A program made the translations under genes and the position numbers. Shown here one piece after another: positions 17,433 to 27,621 of a stretch of DNA of 64,000 nucleotides (positions within the stretch are counted from its first letter, which is position 1; each line of letters begins with the position of its first letter). The stretch comes from Alphaproteobacteria bacterium (lineage in GTDB: Bacteria > Pseudomonadota > Alphaproteobacteria > Caulobacterales > Caulobacteraceae). The notes below the pieces were generated by a model, which worked only from the letters and a program-made list of their open reading frames with translations, did no database searches and was not told the DNA's origin. The stretch spans positions 62,001 through 126,000 of the forward strand of contig JAHJME010000010.1 in assembly GCA_018821435.1 (NCBI GenBank), read 5' to 3'.

Positions 17433-19643
17433 CTAGTCGCCCTTCAGCTTGCGGTCGAAGAAGTCGACGGTCTGCATGGCGCGGTGCATGCGGTTGGTGG
17501 GGGTCCAGCCGCCGCGGTGGCGCAGGCCCGGATAGACCATCATCTCGAACGGCGTGCCCTGGGCCTGCAGCGCGAACAGCACCCGGGTCGAGTGGTCGAA
17601 GGTGACGTTGTCGTCGGCCATGCCGTGCATCAGCAGCAGCGCGCCGGGCTTCAGGCGGCTCAGGCGGCTGACCACCTCGCCCTTGGCGTAGCCGTCGGCG
17701 TTGTTCTGCGGCGTGCCCATGAAGCGCTCGGTGTAGTGGGTGTCGTAGAGCTTCCAGTCGGTGACCGGCGCGCCGGCGACGCCCGCCTTGAACGGGCTGT
17801 CGGGGGCCGTCAGCATGAGCAGGGTCATGTAGCCGCCGTAGGACCAGCCGGTGACGCCGATGTGCGTGGCGTCCACGTAGGGCAGGGTTTGCAGGTATTT
17901 CGCACCGGCGATCTGATCGTCGACCTCGAGCTGGCCCATCTTGCGGTCGATCTGGGTCTTGAAGGCGGCCGCGCGGTGCGGCGTGCCGCGATTGTCCAGG
18001 CGGAACAGGATGTAGCCGGCGTCCAGCAGGATCTGGTCCTCGGGCGTGTGCCAGGTCGCCGAGACGCGGGCGCTGCCGGGGCCGCCGTAGACCTGGACGA
18101 TCACCGGATACTTCTTGGCCGGATCGAAGCCGGGCGGGGTGCGCAGCGACCACCACAGGTCGCTGCCGTCGGCGGCCTTGGTGGTTCCGAACTCGGGCGT
18201 GCGCAGGCGCTCGGCGTAGGGCCAGAACGGGTGGCCGGCCTTCAGCGCGTTCTCCTCGATCCAGCGCACGCGGCTGCCGTCGGCGCGATAGAGCGCGGTC
18301 TGGGGTGGGGTCTTCGGGTCCTCATAGGTCCCGGCGAAGGCGCCGCCCTTGCCGGCGACGGTGACGGTCCAGGAGCCGCCGGCCGAGGTGAGGGCCTTGG
18401 GCTCGCCCGGCTTGGCGTAGGAGACCGAATAGATGCGTCGGTCGATGGGGCGGTCCTTGTGGGCGGCGAAGATCACCGTCTTCGCGGCCTCGTCGACGCC
18501 CTCGACCTGCTCCACCGGCCAGTCGCCCTTGGTCACCTGGCGGATGACCTTGCCGTCGGCGGCGTGGAGATACAGGTGGCGGAAGCCCGAGCGCTCGGAC
18601 GACCACAGGAAGGTCCCATCCTTCAGCGGCCTGAAGTCGTCGGTCAGGTCCACCCAGTGCGGGTCGGTCTCGCTGAGGATGACCTTGCCCTGGCCAGTGG
18701 CGGGATCGACCGCGATCAGGTCCAGGCGCCGCTGGTCGCGGGCCTCGCGCTGGACGTAGAGGGTCTTGCCGTCCTTCGACCAGTTCACGCGGCCCAGGTA
18801 GATGTCGGGGTCGGCGCCCAGGTCGACCTTCACCCGCGGGCCGCCGTCCAGCGGCTGGACGTAGAGGTCGACCCTGGCGTTCGGACGGCCGGGGCGGGGG
18901 TAGCGTTGCGGGACGACGCGGGCGCCGGTGGCGTTCACTTCCGGGCGATCGACGATGTCGACGCCGGTCTGGTCGACGAAGGCGATGGCGATGGCCTTGT
19001 CGTCCGGGCTCCACCAGTAGCCGGTGTGGCGGTCCATCTCCTCCTGGGCGATGAATTCGGCGGTCCCCCAGCTCTTCAGCTCGGTCCCGCCCTCGGTCAG
19101 GGCGCGTTCGGCGCCGCCGGCGGTGGGCGTGATGAAGAGGTTGTCGTCGCGGACGTAGGAGACGAAGCCGCCCTTGGGCGAGATCTTGGCGTCGATCTCG
19201 TCGCCGGGCGTCTTGGTGAGCTGGCGGGCCTGCTTGGCCCCCACATCGTAGACCCAGACGTCGCCCTCGACGGGGGCCAGGATCACCTTGCCCAGGTCGT
19301 CCCAGGCATAGTCCACGACGCCCCGGGTGGCGACGCCGGCGCGTTCGCGCCGGGCCTTCTCGGCCTCGGACAGTTCGCGCTCGGCGGGGGCCAGCTGCTT
19401 GCCGTCCAGCAGCAGGCGGGGCTCGCCGCCGGCCACGTCGGCGATCCACAGGTCGGTGATCCGCAGGTCGTCGGCGCGGGTCTTGATGTAGGTCACCGAC
19501 TTGCCGTCGGGCGACAGCTGGACGCCCTTGGCGCGGGGCCCCGAGATGTCGGGGCTTTCGAAGATCCGCTGCGGGGGAAGTTTTTCGGCCATGGCGGGGG
19601 CGACCACGAGCAGGGCCGCGAGGGCGGCGAGGCTGAGTTTCAT
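17433..19643 (-). CDS. Dipeptidyl peptidase IV (S9B prolyl oligopeptidase family)
   Basis: A 736-residue exported serine peptidase that removes X-Pro or X-Ala dipeptides from peptide N-termini. The signal peptide is MKLSLAALAALLVVAPAMAE. The beta-propeller holds AQEEMDRHTGYWWSPD, whose paired glutamates bind the peptide amino terminus in DPP-IV. The alpha/beta-hydrolase domain carries the triad: S601 in GWSYGG, an aspartate in HGMADDNV (677-678) and H709 in LRHRGG. Start ATG at 19643; the frame is open further upstream but over the neighbouring promoter. In this genus DPP-IV enzymes feed on proline-rich peptides taken in by TonB receptors. Confidence 0.93.
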   Translation of the reverse strand: MKLSLAALAALLVVAPAMAEKLPPQRIFESPDISGPRAKGVQLSPDGKSVTYIKTRADDLRITDLWIADVAGGEPRLLLDGKQLAPAERELSEAEKARRERAGVATRGVVDYAWDDLGKVILAPVEGDVWVYDVGAKQARQLTKTPGDEIDAKISPKGGFVSYVRDDNLFITPTAGGAERALTEGGTELKSWGTAEFIAQEEMDRHTGYWWSPDDKAIAIAFVDQTGVDIVDRPEVNATGARVVPQRYPRPGRPNARVDLYVQPLDGGPRVKVDLGADPDIYLGRVNWSKDGKTLYVQREARDQRRLDLIAVDPATGQGKVILSETDPHWVDLTDDFRPLKDGTFLWSSERSGFRHLYLHAADGKVIRQVTKGDWPVEQVEGVDEAAKTVIFAAHKDRPIDRRIYSVSYAKPGEPKALTSAGGSWTVTVAGKGGAFAGTYEDPKTPPQTALYRADGSRVRWIEENALKAGHPFWPYAERLRTPEFGTTKAADGSDLWWSLRTPPGFDPAKKYPVIVQVYGGPGSARVSATWHTPEDQILLDAGYILFRLDNRGTPHRAAAFKTQIDRKMGQLEVDDQIAGAKYLQTLPYVDATHIGVTGWSYGGYMTLLMLTAPDSPFKAGVAGAPVTDWKLYDTHYTERFMGTPQNNADGYAKGEVVSRLSRLKPGALLLMHGMADDNVTFDHSTRVLFALQAQGTPFEMMVYPGLRHRGGWTPTNRMHRAMQTVDFFDRKLKGD

Positions 19644-19727
19644 GGCCGCTGTTGAACCCCGCCTGCGGCGGATTGGCAATGCGGCGAAAGCTTGAACGCG
19701 CGCGCGTGCCGTGCGAACTCCCCGCGC

Positions 19728-19979
19728 ATGAGCGAAGACACGCCTCCCGCCCTGCCGGATCGTCTGTCGGTGAACCCGGACAGCCCCTTCTATGACTCCG
19801 AAGTTCTGCAACGGAACGTCGGCATCCGCTTCAAGGGGCAGGACAAGACCAATGTCGAGGAATACTGCGTCAGCGAAGGCTGGGTGCGGCTGGCCGTCGG
19901 CGCGTCCAAGGACCGTCACGGCAACCAGCTGACCATGAAGCTGCAAGGCCCGGTCGAGCCCTACTACCGCGAAGGCTGA
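19728..19979 (+). CDS. DUF3297 family protein
   Basis: An 83-residue cytoplasmic protein with no signal or membrane segment. The order of motifs, LPDRLSVNPDSPFYD, then VGIRFKGQDKTNVEEYCVSEGW, then DRHGNQLTMKLQGPVEPYY, is that of the DUF3297 family found widely in proteobacteria. The ATG at 19728 is preferred over an earlier in-frame one because conservation begins just after it. Function is unknown for the family. Confidence 0.92.
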   Translation: MSEDTPPALPDRLSVNPDSPFYDSEVLQRNVGIRFKGQDKTNVEEYCVSEGWVRLAVGASKDRHGNQLTMKLQGPVEPYYREG

Positions 19980-20356
19980 GGCGCCGTCCGGCGTGTCGCC
20001 GGCGCCACATCAGCGTCACACATCGCCGTCGGTGACCGGCCCGTGGTCTCGCGAGACCATGACTTGCCGCGCGCGCTTCGAGTTCGGTGACGCGGATGAA
20101 ATGCTATAAAAATCAATAATATAACTGCGCTCTTCGTGCTGCTGGCGTCACGCCGCGCCGTCACATGTGAGCCACTTTCATGGGACCGCTGAGGCGATCT
20201 CCTTAAGCGTCGCCGCCGCCCCTCCCTATGCACGCCGACAGACGGCGGCTGGGGGCAGCGCGCGTAACCCGGCGCCCATTCCAGATCCTGACCGCTGCGA
20301 ACGCATGTCCGCCGCCCGCGTCCCCAAGGGAGCCGGCGGCCACTGGAGGATTGGAT
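19980..20356 (+). promoter_or_regulatory. Upstream region of the second TonB-receptor gene
   Basis: A 377-base gap with no convincing gene. It contains a very AT-rich block at about 20100-20126 (GCTATAAAAATCAATAATA) that stands out in this GC-rich DNA and fits a strong minus-10 region. A perfect palindrome CACATGTG lies at 20162-20169. The same eight bases occur upstream of the paralogous receptor (37665-37672). GGAGG at 20344-20348 is the ribosome site for the TTG start at 20357. Confidence 0.5.
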
Positions 20357-23300
20357 TTGAAGGTCTACTCGATGCGCCAGCGCCTGCTGGCCACTTCGTT
20401 CATCTGTGGCGCGATGGCCGCCACCGCCTGGGCCGACACCGCCGCCGCCCAAGCCGCCGCCGACGGCGCGGCCGAGGTCGGCGAGATCGTCGTCACCGGC
20501 TCGCGCATCCGCCGCGACACATTCAGCGCGCCACAGCAGCTTTCCGTGGTGACCGCCGAGGCGATCCGCGAGTCGGGCAACACCTCGATCGGCGACATCC
20601 TGCTGGACCAGCCGAACATCAACCCCAACCAGAACCAGCAGACCACCTCGGCCACCCTGTTCCTGGCCGGCCAGGCGCGCGCCGACATCCGCGGCCTGGG
20701 CGCAACGCGAACGTTGGTGCTGATGGACGGCCGCCGGTTGCCGTTCTCTGACGCTTCGTCCCCGGCCGTGGACCTGAACACCATCCCTTCGCTGATGATC
20801 GAGCGCGTGGAAACGATCGCGGGAGGCGCCTCGGCGGTCTACGGCTCGGAAGCCATCTCGGGCGTCGTCAACTTCGTCATGAAGAAGCAGCAGGAGGGTT
20901 TGGAGATCGACCTCCAGACCGGGATCACCGAGGACAAGGACGGCGAGGAATGGCGCGCCGGCTTCAACTGGGGGAAGAAGCTGTTCGATGGCCGCCTGAA
21001 CGTGCTGGTCGGCGGCGAGTACGCCGGCATCGAGCCGATCATGCAGAAGGACCGCGATTGGGCCTTTCCCGGCATCCGCCGCAACAACGCGACCGGCGTG
21101 ATCACGCAGGACATCGTCCCGCAGTCGCGGGCGAACAGCTCGCCCTTCGCCACCTTCCAACTCCGCAGCAGCAACGTCGTGGGCACGGGCCTGGCGGTCA
21201 CCCGTGACGTGCGCGACAACGGCGCCTCGATCGCGCGGCTGTCCCAGGCCTGCGCCACGGCGACGGTCCAGCCGACCTGCCAGGACGAGTCGCTGTTCTA
21301 CAACCAGGTGTTCACGGCGCTGCAGGGCAAGAGCAGCCGCGCCGTGCTGCGGACCTACGTGGACTACAAGATCACCGACAACTGGAAGGCCTTCGTCGAC
21401 GCCAGCTATGTGAAGGTGTCGGGCTATGGGTTCTTCGGTCCGGCGTTCTCGAACGCCGTGGGCGGCGGGACCATGCCGATCGTGATCCGCGGCGACAACG
21501 CCTACCTGAACGGCCCGGGCGCGGCCGCGGCGGCGCTGCGGGCGGTGTGGACCGGTGCGGTCAACGGCGCCAATGGGCAACCCCTGCCGTTCGACCAGCG
21601 CGGGGCGGGCCTGGCGCTCAACCAGGCGACGGCGGTCCAGGTCGGCAAGACGTGGGTCGAGTTCGGCGGCCGCGACGTGAAGACCGAGCGCGAGCAGACC
21701 CGCGTAGCCATCGGCATGGAAGGCAAGTTCGAGACCTTCGGACGCGAGGTGAACTGGGACTGGTACGCCCAGCACGCGAAGCTGAGCGGCTCGACCATCT
21801 CGTATGGCGTGCCGAACTTGGCGCGGGTGCAGCAGGCGGTGGACGCCGTGCTGATCAACGGCCAGGTCGTCTGCCGCGACGCCGCCGCGCGCGCCGCCGG
21901 CTGCGCGCCCTGGGACTTGGTCAACGGCCAGCCGTCGCGCGAGGCGATCAACTGGGCCAACGCGACGTCCGTCACGGACCAGCAGGTGAAGCAGACGGTC
22001 GCCGGCCTGAACTTCGCGGCCAACCTCTTCGACCTGCCGGCGGGCCCGGTGGGCGTGGCCGTCGGGACCGAGTATCGCAAAGAGGAGAGCTTCTTCGCAC
22101 AGGACGCGCTGGGCGCCTCGGGCGCGCTGTTCTTCAATGCCATCGGGACTCGCCAGGGCGAGTACGACGTCAAGGAGGCCTACGGTGAGATCCGTATCCC
22201 GATCCTGAAGGACGTGCCGTTCGCGGAGGAACTAAGCGTCGAACTGGCGGGCCGGGTGTCGGACTACTCGTCGGTCGGCGGCACGGACCAGTACCGGCTG
22301 CACGCCGAATGGGCGCCCTTCAAGGACGTTCGCTTCCGGGCCTCGCAGTCCACGGCCGTGCGTGCGCCGAATATCGTCGAGCTGTTCTCCCCGCAGAGCC
22401 GGAACTTCACCACCGCCGCCACCGACCCCTGCGATGCGACAGTCTTCGCAGGCGCCACGGCGGCGCAACAGGCCGCGCGCCGGGTGACCTGCGCCGCCGC
22501 GATCCCCGGCTGGAACCCCGCGACGTTCCAGTCGAACTTCGGCACGGGCCGCTCATCCCTGGCGCTGCTTCAGGGCGGCAATCCCGATCTCGATCCGGAA
22601 GTCGCGCACAGCTACCAGTATGGGGTGATCATGCAGCCCCGCTGGGTTCCGGGCCTGCAGATCTCGGCGGACTTCTTCAAATACAATGTGACGGCTCAGA
22701 TCGGCACGATCCCGATCAACACGCTGTTCCAGGCGCTCTGCTACGACTCGAGCCAGCCGATCGATTCCAACCCGTTCTGCGCCCAGATCCAGCGCGACCG
22801 CGCGGGGACGAACGGCGGCAGCGTGGTCGGCGGCGTGACCCAGGTGGTCCTGACCAACCAGAACGTTGCTAGCGTGAAGGTCGAGGGCTGGGACTATGCG
22901 ATTTCGTACGGCTTCCACACCGCAGACCTGCTCGGCAAGGACTACGGCGACATCGCGCTTCGGCTGGACGCCACCTGGATGTACGGCTTCACCCTCCAGG
23001 GGCTGCCGGGGCAGGCCTACACGCAGCTCGCCAACACCATCAACAACGGGCTGCCGGAGTGGAAGGCGAACGGTCAGATCCGCTGGTCCAACGACAAGGC
23101 CTCGGTGACCTGGGCCACGCTCTGGATCGACTCGATGATCGCCAACAACGCGCTCCAGCCGAACCAGCTGAACCCGTACAAAACGGGCGACTACTTCCGG
23201 CACGATCTGCGCGTGACCTACAGGTACAACGACCAGCTCACGATGCGGGCCGGGTTGATCAACGTGTTCGATCGCCATCCGCCCGCCCTGCCCGAGACGT

Positions 23301-23380
23301 TCAACGGCACGGCCCCCGGGGCGTCGCAGTATGACAACCGCGGCCGCTACCTCTTCATCGGGGCCGGCATGAACTTCTAG
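20357..23380 (+). CDS. TonB-dependent outer-membrane receptor (paralogue 1)
   Basis: A 1007-residue receptor of the large Caulobacter type. The TTG at 20357 is chosen because GGAGG lies six bases upstream and the resulting LKVYSMRQRLLATSF aligns with the MKVQMNTMLRSAL start of the paralogue at 37416. A signal peptide ends near AAAQAAA, then comes the TonB-box-like GEIVVTGSRIRRDTFS. The plug domain holds RADIRGLGATRTLVLMDGRR and GGASAVYGSEAISGVVNF, and the barrel ends DNRGRYLFIGAGMNF with the terminal Phe needed for assembly. The N-terminal third matches the paralogue at roughly three residues in four. The ligand is unknown; related receptors import peptides or sugars. Confidence 0.95.
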   Translation: MKVYSMRQRLLATSFICGAMAATAWADTAAAQAAADGAAEVGEIVVTGSRIRRDTFSAPQQLSVVTAEAIRESGNTSIGDILLDQPNINPNQNQQTTSATLFLAGQARADIRGLGATRTLVLMDGRRLPFSDASSPAVDLNTIPSLMIERVETIAGGASAVYGSEAISGVVNFVMKKQQEGLEIDLQTGITEDKDGEEWRAGFNWGKKLFDGRLNVLVGGEYAGIEPIMQKDRDWAFPGIRRNNATGVITQDIVPQSRANSSPFATFQLRSSNVVGTGLAVTRDVRDNGASIARLSQACATATVQPTCQDESLFYNQVFTALQGKSSRAVLRTYVDYKITDNWKAFVDASYVKVSGYGFFGPAFSNAVGGGTMPIVIRGDNAYLNGPGAAAAALRAVWTGAVNGANGQPLPFDQRGAGLALNQATAVQVGKTWVEFGGRDVKTEREQTRVAIGMEGKFETFGREVNWDWYAQHAKLSGSTISYGVPNLARVQQAVDAVLINGQVVCRDAAARAAGCAPWDLVNGQPSREAINWANATSVTDQQVKQTVAGLNFAANLFDLPAGPVGVAVGTEYRKEESFFAQDALGASGALFFNAIGTRQGEYDVKEAYGEIRIPILKDVPFAEELSVELAGRVSDYSSVGGTDQYRLHAEWAPFKDVRFRASQSTAVRAPNIVELFSPQSRNFTTAATDPCDATVFAGATAAQQAARRVTCAAAIPGWNPATFQSNFGTGRSSLALLQGGNPDLDPEVAHSYQYGVIMQPRWVPGLQISADFFKYNVTAQIGTIPINTLFQALCYDSSQPIDSNPFCAQIQRDRAGTNGGSVVGGVTQVVLTNQNVASVKVEGWDYAISYGFHTADLLGKDYGDIALRLDATWMYGFTLQGLPGQAYTQLANTINNGLPEWKANGQIRWSNDKASVTWATLWIDSMIANNALQPNQLNPYKTGDYFRHDLRVTYRYNDQLTMRAGLINVFDRHPPALPETFNGTAPGASQYDNRGRYLFIGAGMNF

Positions 23381-23388
23381 AGGCTGAG

Positions 23389-23416
23389 GTCCCTGCTCCC
23401 GCCTGGGAGCAGGGAC
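23389..23416 (+). terminator. Intrinsic terminator after TonB receptor 1
   Basis: GTCCCTGCTCCC (23389-23400) pairs perfectly with GGGAGCAGGGAC (23405-23416) around GCCT and is followed by TTATT. The hairpin abuts the stop codon of the convergent CNNM gene at 23417 and can serve both directions. Confidence 0.9.
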
Positions 23417-24706
23417 TTATTCCTCGTATTCGAGCGGGGGCAGGGGTTCGACCCTGAGCGAGGTGATCCGGGCGCCCTTGCGGGCCTCCACGCGGAAGCG
23501 GTGGCGGTGGAAAGTGTAGGTCTGGCCGACCTCGGGGATCGCCTGGGCTTCGTGGATCAGCAGGCCGGCCACGGTGACCGCCTCATCGTCCGGCAGGTTC
23601 CAGTTCAGCATCCGGTTGAGGTCGCGGATGGTCACCGAGCCCTCGACGATCACGCCGCCGTCGGCATCCGGCTTGATCCCGGCGGCGACCACGTCGTGCT
23701 CGTCCTCGATCTCGCCCACGATCTCCTCAAGGATGTCCTCGAGGGTCACCAGGCCCTGCAGGGCGCCGTATTCGTCCACCACCAGGGCGAAGTGGTTCTG
23801 GCGCTTCAGGAAGGCGGCCAGCTGGTCCTTCAGGCTGGTGGTCTCGGGGATGAACCAGGGCTCGCGCAGGATCGCGCGCACGTCCAGGTCGTCGATGCGG
23901 CCGTCCGCGTCGGTGATGGCCTGCAGCAGGTCCTTCACATGCAGGATGCCCACGACGTTCTCGGGGTCGTCGAGGTAGATCGGCACCCGGCTGTGCTGGC
24001 TGGCCAGGGTCTCGTTGACGATGGCGCGGGGGCTGAGGGCGCCGTCGACCGTCTCCATCGAGCGGCGGTGGACCATGACCTCGGAGACGTCCATCTCGCC
24101 CAGGTCCAGCACCCCGCCCAGCATGTAGCGGTCGCGGGTCTCCACCAGGCCTTCCGAATGGTGATACTCAACCGCGCCGCGGATCTCCTCGTGGGCGGCC
24201 AGCACGTCGGTGCCGGCGTCCAGCTTGATGCCGAAGGGGCGCAGGGTCAGGCGCACGACCCACTGGGCGCCGTCCGCCAGCGGCCCGAACAGGCGCACGG
24301 TCCAGAACGTCGGCACCGAGAGGGTGCGGGCCACGTCGTCGGCGTGGGCGATGGCCAGAGTCTTGGGCAGGATCTCCGAGAAGATGACGATCAGCACGGT
24401 CATCACGACCGTGGCGATCAGCGCGCCCAGCGGGCCGGGGAAGGCCACCGACAGCACGCTGGTGGTCAGGGCCGAGGCGCCGATGTTGATGACGTTGTTG
24501 GCCAGCAGGATGGCGCCGATCATCGTCTCCTGATTGGTCAGGAGCCGGTTGATCCGCCGGGCGGGGCGGTCGCCCTCGCGTTCGAGCTGGTGCAGGCGTC
24601 CGCGGCTGGCGGCCGTCATCGAGGTCTCGGCGGCCGATAGCAGGCCGGAGAGCGTGAGCAGGATGAGGAGCGACGGGGCCAGCGCCGCGATTAGGGCCCA
24701 GATCAT
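23417..24706 (-). CDS. CNNM/CorC-type transporter (DUF21-CBS-CorC_HlyC)
   Basis: A 429-residue membrane protein with the standard order of the hemolysin C/CNNM family. DUF21 with three to four helices spans about residues 1-190 ([30 protein letters not shown]). A CBS pair follows at about 205-330 ([44 protein letters not shown]), then a C-terminal CorC_HlyC domain. Members move or sense Mg2+ or Co2+. It is the last gene of a three-gene unit: its ATG overlaps the aroB stop by four bases. This aroK-aroB-CNNM order is one I associate with Caulobacter relatives. Confidence 0.93.
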   Translation of the reverse strand: MIWALIAALAPSLLILLTLSGLLSAAETSMTAASRGRLHQLEREGDRPARRINRLLTNQETMIGAILLANNVINIGASALTTSVLSVAFPGPLGALIATVVMTVLIVIFSEILPKTLAIAHADDVARTLSVPTFWTVRLFGPLADGAQWVVRLTLRPFGIKLDAGTDVLAAHEEIRGAVEYHHSEGLVETRDRYMLGGVLDLGEMDVSEVMVHRRSMETVDGALSPRAIVNETLASQHSRVPIYLDDPENVVGILHVKDLLQAITDADGRIDDLDVRAILREPWFIPETTSLKDQLAAFLKRQNHFALVVDEYGALQGLVTLEDILEEIVGEIEDEHDVVAAGIKPDADGGVIVEGSVTIRDLNRMLNWNLPDDEAVTVAGLLIHEAQAIPEVGQTYTFHRHRFRVEARKGARITSLRVEPLPPLEYEE

Positions 24707-25815
24707 GGCGTTGCGCCTTCGGTGATCAGAAAATCTCGCACGGCGGCGGCGTCCACGTCCTTGGCGACGTAAGCGTCCCCCAGCGCGCGGGCGAGGATGA
24801 AGGTCAGGCGGCCGGCCTCGGCCTTTTTGTCCTGGCCCATGTGGGCGACCAGGCGGGCGGCGTCGAACGGGTGGCCGGCGACCTGGGCCAAGGTGGTGGG
24901 CAGGCCGGAGGCCGCGATGCCGCGGGTGGCGCGCTGGGCGTCCTGGCCGGTGACCAGTCCCTGGGCGGCGGAAAAGCGGAAGGCCAGGGCCATGCCGGCG
25001 CCGACGGCCTCGCCGTGCAGCAGGGCGTCGCCGTAGCCGGTCTCGGATTCCAGGGCATGGCCGAAGGTATGGCCGAGGTTCAGAAGCGCGCGGCGCCCTT
25101 GTTCGCGCTCATCCTCGGCGACGATCTCGGCCTTCATTTCGATGGAACGCGCCACGGCGTGGGACAGCGCCGCCGGATCGCGGGCCAGCACCGCGGCGAC
25201 GTTCGCCTCCAGCCATTCGAAGAAGTCGAGGTCGCCCAGCAGGCCGTACTTGATCACCTCGGCGTAGCCCGCGCGCATCTCGCGGTCGGACAGGGTCGAG
25301 AGCACGGTCAGATCGGCCAGCACCAGCTTCGGCTGGTGGAACGCGCCCACCAGGTTCTTGCCGCGCGGGGTGTCGATGGCGGTCTTGCCGCCGACCGATG
25401 AGTCCACCTGGGCCAGGAGGGTGGTTGGGATCTGCACGAAGTCGATGCCGCGCTTGTAGATCGCCGCCGCGAAGCCCGCGAGGTCGCCGACCACGCCGCC
25501 GCCGAACGCCGTGACGATGTCGCCTCGATCCAGCTCCAGCGCCAGCAGGCGGTCGGAGACGTCGGCCAGGCCCGCGAAGCTCTTGGACTGCTCGCCCGGC
25601 GCCACGATCACCGGCAGGGCCTCGATGCCGGAGGCGTTCAGCGAGGCGGTGAGACGCTCGCCGTGCAGGCGCCAGACGGTCTCGTCGGAGACCACGGCCG
25701 TGCGGCCACGCTTCTGGAACGGCGCGATAAGGCGGCCGGCGACGTCCAGCAGGCCTTCGCCCACCACCACGTCATAGGCGCGATCCCCCAGGCCCACGGG
25801 AATGGTGCGGCTCAT
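24703..25815 (-). CDS. aroB: 3-Dehydroquinate synthase
   Basis: A 370-residue cytoplasmic enzyme that cyclises DAHP to 3-dehydroquinate, step 2 of the shikimate pathway, using NAD and a divalent metal. Clear marks are [55 protein letters not shown] read across about residues 95-145, then [14 protein letters not shown] and [12 protein letters not shown] with a metal-binding histidine. It overlaps both neighbours by four bases (aroK stop at 25812, CNNM start at 24706), so the three genes are translationally coupled. Confidence 0.97.
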   Translation of the reverse strand: MSRTIPVGLGDRAYDVVVGEGLLDVAGRLIAPFQKRGRTAVVSDETVWRLHGERLTASLNASGIEALPVIVAPGEQSKSFAGLADVSDRLLALELDRGDIVTAFGGGVVGDLAGFAAAIYKRGIDFVQIPTTLLAQVDSSVGGKTAIDTPRGKNLVGAFHQPKLVLADLTVLSTLSDREMRAGYAEVIKYGLLGDLDFFEWLEANVAAVLARDPAALSHAVARSIEMKAEIVAEDEREQGRRALLNLGHTFGHALESETGYGDALLHGEAVGAGMALAFRFSAAQGLVTGQDAQRATRGIAASGLPTTLAQVAGHPFDAARLVAHMGQDKKAEAGRLTFILARALGDAYVAKDVDAAAVRDFLITEGATP

Positions 25816-26360
25816 TCGGCGGGTTCACCCAGATAGGCTTGCATGGCGGCGATCACCTGACCGACCGTGACGTGGTGGGCGGCGTCGCCCGTCTCCACGG
25901 AAATGTCGGCCTCGGCATAGACCGGATAGCGGATCTCGGCCTGGGCGCGCAGCACGTCGATCGGATCCTTGCCGGCCAGCAGGGGGCGGCTGTCCTTGCG
26001 CCCGACCCGGCGGGCCAGGACCTCGAGGTCGGCCTTCAGCCAGATCGACAGGGCGTGCTGCTTGATCAGGCCGCGGGTTTCGGGGCTCATGAACGCGCCG
26101 CCGCCGGTGGCCAGCACATGCGGCGGTCCCTCCAGCAGGCGGCCGATCACGCGCCGCTCGCCATCGCGGAATGCGGGCTCGCCAAGCTGGGCGAAGATCT
26201 CGGGGATCGACCGGCCAGCGGCTGACTCGACCTCGGCATCCGCGTCGCGGAAGGGCAGGCCCAGCGCATTGGCCAGGCGGCGGCCCACGCTCGACTTGCC
26301 GACGCCCATGAGGCCCACAAGCGCGATAGTGCGGCGGCGTAACGGTTCGTAGCGGTCCAT
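25812..26360 (-). CDS. aroK: Shikimate kinase
   Basis: A 182-residue kinase that phosphorylates shikimate at the 3-hydroxyl. The P-loop GLMGVGKSS is at residues 16-24 (K22), substrate-binding DADAEVE near 40, GGGAFM near 83 and the lid motif with GRKDSRPLL near 122. The ATG at 26360 is chosen by homology; the frame is open upstream but the extra residues are low-complexity. It is the first gene of the aroK-aroB-CNNM unit and divergent from the exported protein gene at 26428, with a 67-base shared promoter space. Confidence 0.96.
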   Translation of the reverse strand: MDRYEPLRRRTIALVGLMGVGKSSVGRRLANALGLPFRDADAEVESAAGRSIPEIFAQLGEPAFRDGERRVIGRLLEGPPHVLATGGGAFMSPETRGLIKQHALSIWLKADLEVLARRVGRKDSRPLLAGKDPIDVLRAQAEIRYPVYAEADISVETGDAAHHVTVGQVIAAMQAYLGEPAE

Positions 26361-26427
26361 GAACGGCGAAGCCTTTACACGACCCTGTGTACTCGCGCCA
26401 ACGCGCGGCGGTGGATAAGCTGGCCTC

Positions 26428-27621
26428 ATGCACCGTATCGCCCTTCTCGCAGGCCTCCTGATGCTGGCCGCGGCGCCCGCAGCCGCCCAGGTCCAGGTCG
26501 TCCAACTCGCCGCCCCCGACGCGTTCTCGACCCCTGGCCGGGACACCGGCCTGCCGGCCGATCTGTGGAGCGGCACGCCGGTGGAGACCGCGCGCGCGGT
26601 CCTGCCGCTGCTGGCCGCCAAGCCGCTGTCGCCGGCCTCGGCGTCCCTGGCCCGGCGCGTCCTGGCCACCGGAGCCAAGGGCCCGGACGGCTCGGCCAGC
26701 GACGAGGGCCTGTCAGGCGCTCGCGCCAGCGCCCTGATCGCCCTGGGCGATGTGGCGGCCGCCGCCCGCATCCTGGACCGCGCGCCGGGACTTGATCGCA
26801 ACGCGGCGCTGTCGCAAGCCGCCGCCGAGACCGCGCTGCTGGCCGGCGACAACACCCGCGCCTGTTCGATCGCCGAGGGCCTCTCCATCGGCCGGGCCGA
26901 CGCCTACTGGCTGCGCCTGCGGGCGTTCTGCCAGGCCGAGGCGGGGCAGGGGCCCCAGGCCCAGCTCACCTTCGACCTGGCCCAGGCCCAGGCGCGCGAC
27001 GCCGTCTACGGCCGGCTGATGGCCGCCAAGCTGTCGGGCACGCCCGCCGGAGCCGCCTCGCTGCGCAACGGCCTGGACCTGGCGCTGTCCAAGAGCCTGA
27101 ACCTGGACCTGACGGCGGCGAAGGCCGCGCCGGCGGTGGCCGCCGCCGCCAGCGGCGCCGCGCCCGTGTCGCCGACCTTCGACCTGAGCCTGATCGACGG
27201 ACAGATCGGCGGCTTGGGCCAGTCGGTGGTCGCCGGCCTGCCGCCCGAGACCGGGGTCTCGGCCCTGATCGCCGCGGCGGCCGACTCGACGGACCCGAAG
27301 ACCAGGCCGCGCCTGCAGGCCGCCGCCGTGCTGCTGGCGGCGCTGGCCAACGACCTGCCGGGACCCGACCGCGCGCGGATCTCCGCGTTCACGGTCCCGG
27401 AGGGCAAGGCGCCCGCCGGCCGCAACCTGGCGCTGGAAGCCGCCGCCGACAGCCGCCGCATCGGGGAAGCCGCGCTGCTGGCGTTGTGGACCGCCGCCGA
27501 CGCCGGCGTGGCCGGGCCGGCCATCGGCGACCGCGCGCGCATCGTACGCACCCTGATCCGCGTCGGCCTGGCCGACGACGCCCGCCTCTTCGTGCTCGAG
27601 GGCCTGGCAGGCCTCAAATGA
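26428..27621 (+). CDS. Exported alanine-rich protein of unknown function
   Basis: A 397-residue protein with a signal peptide (MHRIALLAGLLMLAAAPAAA) and a long alpha-helical, alanine-rich mature part. Repeated helix pairs such as ARASALIALGDVAAAARILD and AALSQAAAETALLAGDNTRA suggest TPR-like or Sel1-like solenoid repeats, but without a clean consensus. Its TGA overlaps the xerD ATG (ATGA at 27618-27621), so the two are translated together. Divergent placement to aroK and coupling to xerD seem conserved in Caulobacter relatives from memory; the role is unknown. Confidence 0.8.
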   Translation: MHRIALLAGLLMLAAAPAAAQVQVVQLAAPDAFSTPGRDTGLPADLWSGTPVETARAVLPLLAAKPLSPASASLARRVLATGAKGPDGSASDEGLSGARASALIALGDVAAAARILDRAPGLDRNAALSQAAAETALLAGDNTRACSIAEGLSIGRADAYWLRLRAFCQAEAGQGPQAQLTFDLAQAQARDAVYGRLMAAKLSGTPAGAASLRNGLDLALSKSLNLDLTAAKAAPAVAAAASGAAPVSPTFDLSLIDGQIGGLGQSVVAGLPPETGVSALIAAAADSTDPKTRPRLQAAAVLLAALANDLPGPDRARISAFTVPEGKAPAGRNLALEAAADSRRIGEAALLALWTAADAGVAGPAIGDRARIVRTLIRVGLADDARLFVLEGLAGLK

